This document shows positions 56,480 through 64,000 of a DNA stretch of 64,000 nt, piece after piece (within the stretch, counting starts at the first letter, position 1; every line of letters begins with the position of its first letter). The notes under the pieces are model-generated. The model did no database searches. It worked only from the letters and a program-made list of their open reading frames with translations, and was not told the origin of the DNA. The stretch spans positions 372,001 to 436,000 of the forward strand of contig JAUIRK010000804.1 in NCBI GenBank assembly GCA_030549495.1, given 5' to 3'. The stretch comes from Nectonema munidae (lineage: Eukaryota > Nematomorpha > Nectonematoida > Nectonematidae). The translations under genes and the position numbers were made by a program.

Positions 56480-56700
56480 CGGCACACAAAATAAAAATGG
56501 TCTGCTTTAAGTTATATAAAATTCATTGGAAATGGAACAGAGGATGAAATTTTGGAAAATCAATGCATAAAAGAGTTAAGGTCAAAAATTTTGAAAACGA
56601 ATCTTATACTTATCTTTTCAGGGAGCTTTTATGTAACTTAAAGCACACCATTTTGTTTTTATGGAACACCTGTCCCATTGACTCTGAAAGGGTGAACCAA
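56480..56700. mobile_element. tail-to-tail pair of TTAA-type MITE copies
   Basis: A forward copy (about 56484-56576, TGGTCTGCTTTAAGTTATAT, then CATTGGAAATGG) and a reverse copy (about 56573-56696, ending GACTCTGAAAGGGTGAA) of the 121-bp family at 27.49 kb meet at a shared TTAA (56573-56576). The pair directly follows the LINE 3' end. Confidence 0.6.
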
Positions 56701-56819
56701 CTATAAATGTTAGCGCTATGTGTCTAAATAAAGACATTCTTAAAAATATGTTTTTATTTTCAGACATCATGTATTTAGGAAAATTAACTTATTATCTCAA
56801 TATTTTCCTAGAGGGGCGG

Positions 56820-57000
56820 TCTGCCAGGACGCAGAATTTATTTGTATTAATATATCATCAATAAAATTTTATCCAGATATTTTAGACTTAAATAGTAATC
56901 AAATAATGATTTGCTACACTCTTTATTCCAATTGGTCCGTTTTGAAGTGTTATTTGAAAGCATAAGCTATATAGAGAATATTGTTTTATTCCATAAAGAT
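56820..57000 (+). repeat. dispersed repeat shared with 18120-18300
   Basis: Plus-strand match to the minus strand at 18.1-18.3 kb, including ATTTTAGACTTAAATAGTAA and TTTGCTACACTCTTTA. Confidence 0.6.
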
Positions 57001-57522
57001 TCTTAGAATAATATCATTTTTCTATCTTTGTGTTAGTTCATGCTGATATTCAAAAGCTGAAAATTAATCGTATAAAAACAAAGAAAAGTTTTTCTTTCAA
57101 AGTTAAAAAAGTTTAGTTAAAAAACTAATTCCCTCAGAATATAAATTTGATTGGTTCAAAAGTAATCAATAAGAAATAGGATTTAATCATATGATGGCCT
57201 CTCAGCCATGCTTGTTAAAAAATCATAAAAAAAACATGACAGATTTGATTAAACGTCGATTTTTTCAACAAAAATTTTAGGGTAAATTATGGGATGGCCT
57301 CTCAGGCCCTATATGACCATGTGGGGGTTGGTACACGACTGAAACTGAGTCATGTTATAAATTCATAGGCATTTAAAGTAATTGTTGCTCATAATTTGCT
57401 TATAATTTGAAAAATAAATTAAATTTATTTGCAAGTGGCGTTACAAATTTGTCGTGCGCAAAGCTTTGGTCTGTTAGACATGTCCCTCTATTTTCAAAAG
57501 GCTTCCAATGACCGCAGTAAAG

Positions 57523-57523
57523 C

Positions 57524-57554
<31 letters not shown>

Positions 57555-57560
57555 ATAAGT
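57523..57560. repeat. (TA)n microsatellite
   Basis: About 18 TA units with one break. Confidence 0.9.
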
Positions 57561-57561
57561 T

Positions 57562-57640
57562 AGGGGCACATCCTTAAAATTATTAGAGACAAACTTTTTT
57601 TTATAATTTCTCAACTGTAAAATAACTAAAGGATATGGAA
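57562..57640. repeat. lone left end of the 3.1-kb hAT family
   Basis: AGGGGCACATCCTTAAAATT followed by ATTAGAGACAAAC repeats the left end at 50946-50980 (GGGGCGCACATCCTCAAAAT). No matching right end seen. Confidence 0.5.
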
Positions 57641-59475
57641 AGTCTACTCACAAGCCTTTAGAACTAAAATTGGAAAAAATTAAGCCCTATTAAATACATA
57701 CCAATTTAGTTTATGAATAAAAAAGTATAATGAAACTTTACTTTTAGATAAAATACAACATTTTGGTGGAAAAATCCATTGCTAATTATATTCAGCAATC
57801 ATCACCAACTTTACATTTTATACATCGTCAAACGGACCGCAATCATTTTTTCCGAACGTTCTACAGTGTGTGGAGTCCAATTTGAACATTTTTGACAAAT
57901 CTTGCTAAATATAAAAAATTAGTGTGCTAATCGAAGAACTTCAACAAATAAAGCAAAATGGAGACCGTTTTTAATTGTAAGTTATTGTTATAATGAAGGA
58001 ATTTAATTTTAATTTTTTTATTTAATATGTAGTGTATACATATTCAAATAGATAGAAAATACTTTTAAATTATGAAATTAAAGGGTCAAAATGACAAAAA
58101 TTGTAAAACGTAGAGTTAAATTATGTTAAGTGAAAATTGATGGAAGTTTTGTGAAAGTGGAGAAAAATGCGGCTAACAAAGAACTTACTTTCGATGAAAT
58201 AGAAAAAAGGAAAAAGATTTAAATTAGGAAGAAGCAGCAAATCAGAGACAAAAGATGACTTGAAATAAAAAAGCCTTGAAGACGCTTTATTTTTAATGAA
58301 TACTAATCCATTACTTCTCTCTTTTTTCACAAAGAAGGGAATGAAGTTGATGAGAAGAGGACAAGGCATTGTGTCGTGGATAGAGATAGTGATCAGGAGA
58401 GTGCGCATTCTGTCACAGCACTCCTTTAATTTATGAAGTTTCACACTTTTGATACTTCGAATCTATTCAGCACAAATTCTTCTTCTTTCTTCTCCCTTTC
58501 CTCAACACTGCCTTCAAAGTGCACAAAAGAAAGACCACACGAACACCATAATACAAGCCAGAGAAGACTATTTTGCCGAGATTAAGTATGGTTAACATAT
58601 GTGTTATGAATGAAGGACGAAATCTCCTTGCTCACACACACACATCAATTTAAAAAGTAAGCGCTTTCACTTGTCCAATATGATTTTAATTACGTTATAG
58701 TTTGTGTCCTTGCACCAGATTCCCCCTCCCATTATTAAAGGACAGAAGATACAGTTTTGTGATTCCAAAATAATAGGCATACATTTATGGAAACATTTTA
58801 GGATTAATCAACAGTTCCATGATTTCTACGAATCAAAGAATTTAGCATCTAATAATGTTGACAAACATAGGAAACAAACAAGAAGTAAAACAAGTTCAAA
58901 TCAATAGAACACATATTTCCAGTGATAAGAGACTCAGAGAGAGAGAGAGAAAGAGAGAGAGAACGACATTCACTTGTTTACCTAGTCCATGAAAAATCCC
59001 CTTAGAAAAAAGATCCATATAAAAAAACTTTATTACTTAAAATTGACTAAAAATAAATCCTATAAAAAAATAAATTTCCAATGATATCTAAAAGTTATAT
59101 TATTCTGAGTGTTAGATTTTTAGAAAGTTGATACTAAATTTTTTAACAGATTTGTTATCAATTAAATATATTTTTAAAAATTAAAACTTTTTATGCATAA
59201 GTACATTCGAATAAAGTTATTTTTTTTTTTAGCGAAAAAAATTTTAAAGTTTGGATTCAAAACATATTTAAAAATATGACATTATAGTCATTGATAATAA
59301 AATCACTAAAAAATGAAAACATTTCTACCAATCTAACGCTTTGAATAATATAAATTTTAGCCATCATAAATTTATTTTTGAAATGAATTATTTTTGGTCA
59401 AATTTAAGAGATAAAGTTCACTACTCTGAAACTTAGATATATAGAAATTAGTGTAATATATCTAATAGTACGTTG
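57641..59475. other. intergenic, microsatellites only
   Basis: (CA)n near 58635 and (GA)n at 58933-58962. A minus-strand 107-codon frame at 58121-58444 and a plus-strand 67-codon frame at 58704-58907 resemble no family. Confidence 0.5.
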
Positions 59476-59640
59476 CAGTAGAACCTCAAGTATCCGAACA
59501 GGTTAGGAGACAAAGAAATTAGTTAGATAAGCAAGTATTCGGATACGTCAAAACTTCTTTCTTCCTTTAGGTGGACACACCAGTTCTTCGAATACGCTAA
59601 AATTCGGATACTCGAGGTTCGGATATCCGAGGTTTAACTG
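59476..59640. mobile_element. pogo/Tigger-type MITE, 165 bp
   Basis: The left end CAGTAGAACCTCAAGTATCC and right end CGGATATCCGAGGTTTAACTG are matching inverted repeats of Tigger type. The right flank is TA; the left flank TG is probably a mutated TA. Confidence 0.75.
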
Positions 59641-61851
59641 TAATATCACTATAATTATAGATCATTAGAACTCGATTTTTTCTATCCCTTTTCAAAAACA
59701 CAATGATTTTTACACGGTTGTCTTCCCATTTAGAACAAACTTTATTTTAAAAAAGTAGCACAATTACGTTGTTTTTAATATATAGAAAAAGATATCATTA
59801 TATTGTTATATCTTTCAGAAATTTTTGCAAGGTTGAACACGGGGAGATGAGTGTTACTTTCATCACAAAACTTTACAGCCATTGTAGTTATTATTTTTTC
59901 ATAATTTTAAGTAAGTGGTTGCAAAACGCGCAGCTATTGATATCAACAAATAAATAAAATTAAAATTATCTAGACTCAATTGAAGTATTTGAAAAGAAAA
60001 GATCTTAAAATGAGCTCAATTGCTTTAGATTAATTTTTTGTCTTCCCACAGATACACTGAATAATAAACCTATAAAGTTGGTCAATTTAATGAAGAAAAA
60101 AAATATTTAGATTAGTAAATAGTTAATAAAGGACTTACTATCTAAGTTGAATGGTTGAATTTCTACGAAAGTATAATGTTTTTTATCATGTACTTAGTAA
60201 AGATAACTTACAAAGTGATTAGAATGATGAATTTGCTAATTATAATTCAGTATTGTAAAATTGATTAATTATTATGTTCCATCTGTATCTCTTCATATTC
60301 CCTTTTAACTTCCCCAATCACTCTTTTTTCATACATGACTACATCATCTCGTTTTAGTTGATATACAACGTCTTATATGCAAAGTACTGTAAAAAAATAA
60401 AATTCTCTTATCAGACATTATCTGTTGGCATAAAGGATAAAGCGATGTGACGAATGTTAAAGATGATGTGCTTGGCAATGAGATTTGTGAAATTATTGAA
60501 TGCGCTTCTTTTTGATATAATTTAGATTTTAGAATAACTAAACTTGATTGAACTGTACACGGATATGCTAAAAAATTAGCCAGAAAGAGGGCATGGCTTC
60601 ACCCAATCACCCCCCCCCCCCTCTAAACCCGCCACTACCACACCTCTTTGCGTTAAAAAACCTTTTGCATTCACCTTGTAGCCTGAAGACAGCAGTGTTT
60701 TGTAGACAACAACAAGGCACAAGTTATTCACTCTCAACCGTTTAACATATAGTATCTGAGTTAAAGCTAGGAAAGGGGGATAAAAGCAATATCTATGAAA
60801 ATCTGTATTTTAGAGAGAAGTGTAGATTTAAATTTTTTACCGTAAAACTAGTCTTCCAACACTTTAAAACTTTTGATATTTATTTGGATCAAAGGAAACA
60901 TGTGTTATCATCACATTTACTCCATGGTGAGCATGTAAAACTAAGCCATCTGTTTCTTCCTAATGTCAAAATAATTAACTTTCTCCACATGGGGTGCATA
61001 CTATGGGTATGAATAAAATTTCATAATACTGATTTATCTTATACTAATAAGCATAACTGTCTCAAAACAGTAATAAATAAATGATAGTAAAAAATAAGGT
61101 CTCTGCAAAAGTCTGCTCGTAGGACCGATTATATATTTATATTATAAGGTATAATATATGCCATCATCTATATATGCGGAGGAAGCAAATTCCAGGCTTT
61201 GTTTGTTCCTAGTGTACATATATTAAACTTCCATGATATGTACTAAATATTACATATCACTATTATACAAGGTATTTACATGTCTCCTTTTTTGATACTT
61301 TTTTTTATCATATCTCATTTACAGGGCGAACAGAAGTCAATAAAGTATAGAACAAAAAGCTACTGTAAATCAATTTAAGTTATTTTTCTTTTGTTTTTCA
61401 GATTTTTTATAGGTCAATAAAGTTAAAAAGAATTTTTTAAGTCAATAAAAAGTTAAAAAGTTATCTTGCGTAAAACAGTTTTTAGAAAACTAAAAATTAA
61501 AATATTCTCAATGATTATTTCTCGTTTAAATAGTAATCGTCATTCAAAACTTGAATTTATACTTTTATATCATAAATTTATTGTTGAATAAAAAGCTGAA
61601 ATAGGGTATGGAAAATAAGAAAGTAAAATTTCGAAGAAAACATCTTTTGAAAAATTTAGAAGATGCACTCCTTTCGGGGAGAATAAAAGTCAATAAAGTA
61701 AAAAAAACATTTTAAAAAATTCTTAACCTATATTAAAACATACTTTTATCAACATTTAGATTCGTCCAAATTTTCGCTAATGATTTAATTTTTACTTTGA
61801 TTTACTGATCTACAATTTTTTAGAATTTCACTTTTCGATGATTAGCAGACC
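59641..61851. other. intergenic with one C-rich repeat end
   Basis: At 60595-60642 a C homopolymer followed by CTCTAAACCCGCCACTAC is, on the minus strand, a hAT-style end (GTAGTGGCGGGTTTAGAGG). Its partner was not found. The rest shows nothing. Confidence 0.4.
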
Positions 61852-62118
61852 CAGGGCCAGAGTTCGCGGGGCCCAATGCAAAATGGATTGCACGGGAATC
61901 AGTGTGGGTATGAAAAAAGATTAAAAGTAAATAAAATTTTGAAAAAAAAAAGGGATTTGTTTTATTACTTTTTCATTAACACAAAATGACGATCAAAGTA
62001 ACTTTACTTTGCGAACCTTGCGTTTAGCGAAATCATACAATATCTCATCAAAATGAAAAATGAGAAGCGCGGGGCCTACTGCGGCCGCATAAGTTGCAGT
62101 GGCCTAAGGCCGGCCCTA
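61852..62118. mobile_element. hAT MITE, second copy of the 14.7-kb family
   Basis: Starts CAGGGCCAG and ends AAGGCCGGCCCTA. Flanked by AGCAGACC at 61844-61851 and 62119-62126. Long stretches such as TGACGATCAAAGTAACTTTA and TTGCGTTTAGCGAAATC are identical to the copy at 14714-14991. A small deletion shortens its left end. Confidence 0.9.
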
Positions 62119-64000
62119 AGCAGACCTATGAAAATTATTAATATCTCATAGTAAAATAACTAACAAATAAGTTCTGATTAGTAAAATAACTCGCTCAATT
62201 ATATTCATAATTTACAACTGGTTTATTATAATTACTTTTAATTAATCGACGATAATATCAGTATAATTAAGCATTGTTGAGATTACTAGTTTAAATAGTT
62301 GTTATTACCAGTTTGAGTTTTCAGTGCCCTTATTTTCAATAACACACCGGAACTTTTTATACACCCTTGAAAAAGTAAAATATAGCTTAAAACAAAAAAA
62401 ACAATTTTTACATGTCCAACCAAAAAACAGTTGTTGAAGGAAATAAAAAATCGAAGTACTATATATACATCAAAGTGTAAATATAATTTATTCAATTTTT
62501 AAAAACTTTAGGAAAGCGTGACAATTCAAAGTTATTTTACAAAAAAAATATATTTTAGTAAATTCGGTATTATTAAGAAATTTTATAAAAAAAAATACAC
62601 ATTATCAAGGTTAGATAAAATGACGATCAAAATAAAAGTGAATATATATAATAACATGAGCTTACCAAATTATTTTTTTTTGTGAAATAACTTGTAACTA
62701 TCGCGAGTTCGCTACTATTACTCTATGTTCGCTAAACTTCGTTTTGATTGTTTTTTCACAAATTTTTTTAAAGCAAATGAAGATAAATTTACATAAATAT
62801 ATTTGATTTTTTGCAAAAAAATTTTTGAAATTCTCTAGAATTTGCATGAATTAGCTAAAATGGCGTACCTGGGGTAAAAGGAATCTGTGACACTTCTTGG
62901 CATGACATTTCGCCTCTTAAAAATAAATTTTCCATTATTTGGATATTTACATGAAGAAAAGCGGAAGAGATTTGATGAGAGTAAAAAAATAATATATATT
63001 AATTTTTAAAATATTTCATATCCCTCAGATACATATATTTATTACTCAATCAGATTACAACGTAATACAAATGTAGAAAATTTATCCTTTAAAAAAACAA
63101 ATAAATAAATTTTTTTATGTTGAAGACTCTTCTTACGAAATTTTTGCCCAAATTAGAAAACAATTTCTAAAGAACTTTTACAAAAGTTACATTTTCTAGG
63201 CTTGAATGAATTTGTTGGCTTTTCCAAATAATCTTTTTTTTATTCTAAATAATTCAATGCATCTTCTTGCATCTTTAATTAAATTAATATTATTTATTTC
63301 TTTCTTCATATTATTGTCAGCTACCAGATATACAGTATTTTTAGCAATCAAATAATAATTGTTGAAACATGCTATATGGACCCAGAATATGGAGGGCTGA
63401 TGGTTTTGGGAGGAGAGGGGGGTGCAAATGCATCCATCTCCCCATCTCCTACAGTCAAAGAAAATATGTAAAAGAAGCCAGACTAAAATAAAAGATCAAA
63501 TAGGTAAAAAAGAAATAACTTATTTATGAAGAAACATCACATCTTTCTCTGTAATAGTCTTTATTCGTGTCAAGCATTTGTATTCAAACACTTTTTGAAA
63601 AAAAAATTTTCATCAACAGCCAATCAGATGTAGAATTTAAAGTTATTGACATTAGAATCGGCATCAGTAACGATAAGATACCGATATTATGCTGTCATAT
63701 CATGAATAAAGTTTGGTCTATTGCTATACATCTGAGTTAAGACCCAAGTGGCAAAATTTCTACATATAAACTAGGGTCCTAATATATAACATTTCAAGTG
63801 AAATGTTTCCATGTTTTAGGTGAAATTATTTTATCTATATTTTTAAGTGGGAAATTTTTATTTATAATTATTTCAATTTGAAATATTCGTATTTTTATTG
63901 GTTTACAAAATGTTTTATTTTTTATAGAGGGAAGAATAAGCATACCTTGTATTACACATCTGTTACAAATAAGAGGTTTGAGTTGCGAATTATTTGTATG
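62119..64000. other. intergenic to right edge, nothing firm
   Basis: AT-rich. GGGAGGAGAGGGGGGTGCAA at 63409-63428 inside a short GC-richer patch may be a worn element end. No gene signature. Confidence 0.4.

Larger units (their letters stand above)
50803..56480 (+). mobile_element. LINE (RTE/CFDP2-like) with endonuclease and RT, split by a hAT insertion
   Basis: The 5'-truncated copy starts in the endonuclease (ISAYAPQAGCKEEEELAF, GADLNGHVG at 50803-50945). It resumes at 54080 with GHGYGKRNEEGERILDMAQ and IPSSDFVNQHQLSV, then the linker WWNEEVKQALSEKKSAYKRY and RWANYFEELLN. The RT follows: NKATGLSEVSIDMFKAGG, SLIVPIYKKKGN, CSSYRGIKLLEHPFKLFERI, DMEKAYDRVPRGLL, VRQGSALS and LLFVDDLVILADSKE. 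The C-terminal domain has FKYLGSQIAENGTCEKEV and LRWYSHILRMKEENIV. About six frameshifts or stops break it. The VDD catalytic motif survives. Confidence 0.9.

Overview
The window is AT-rich, repeat-rich animal DNA. Two host genes are clear, both on the minus strand, and both have introns or splice signals of ordinary GT-AG type. Long AT-rich introns, an SLC6 transporter, a two-pore potassium channel and a crowd of hAT, LINE, SINE and Penelope-type fossils suggest an invertebrate, most likely an arthropod. A copepod would fit, but the species is a guess.

Layout. From 3,785 to 23,786 lie eight consecutive exons of an SLC6 (Na+/Cl- coupled) transporter, covering the start codon to transmembrane helix 7 (about 377 residues). 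All eight exons join in phase. The rest of the gene (helices 8-12) lies beyond the left edge, so positions 1-3,784 are probably intron, filled by a Penelope-like fragment and a LINE fragment. A non-coding first exon may end at 26,248. The introns hold a low-complexity hAT element, hAT MITEs, SINEs, a LINE and a decayed copy of an uncharacterised dispersed gene family. Between 26 and 35.5 kb is a repeat cluster: nested MITEs, a second uncharacterised decayed family, two facing LINE fragments and a hAT-like remnant. From 35,595 to 36,942 is a nearly single-exon K2P channel gene. The right half (37-64 kb) has no recognisable host gene.

The right half is instructive as a transposon record. A hAT element at 39,900-41,330 has a perfect 8-bp target duplication and a later 190-bp tandem duplication over its left edge. 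A LINE (50,803-56,480) is split inside its endonuclease by a 3.1-kb hAT element with a perfect 8-bp duplication, and that hAT in turn carries a foldback element with a perfect 10-bp duplication plus other insertions. Several more elements could be bounded to the base by terminal inverted repeats and target duplications.

I found no new operon-like or defence system. The most unusual items are the G/T homopolymer hAT, the foldback element with repeated ends, the TTAA-flanked MITE family and the two uncharacterised dispersed gene families.
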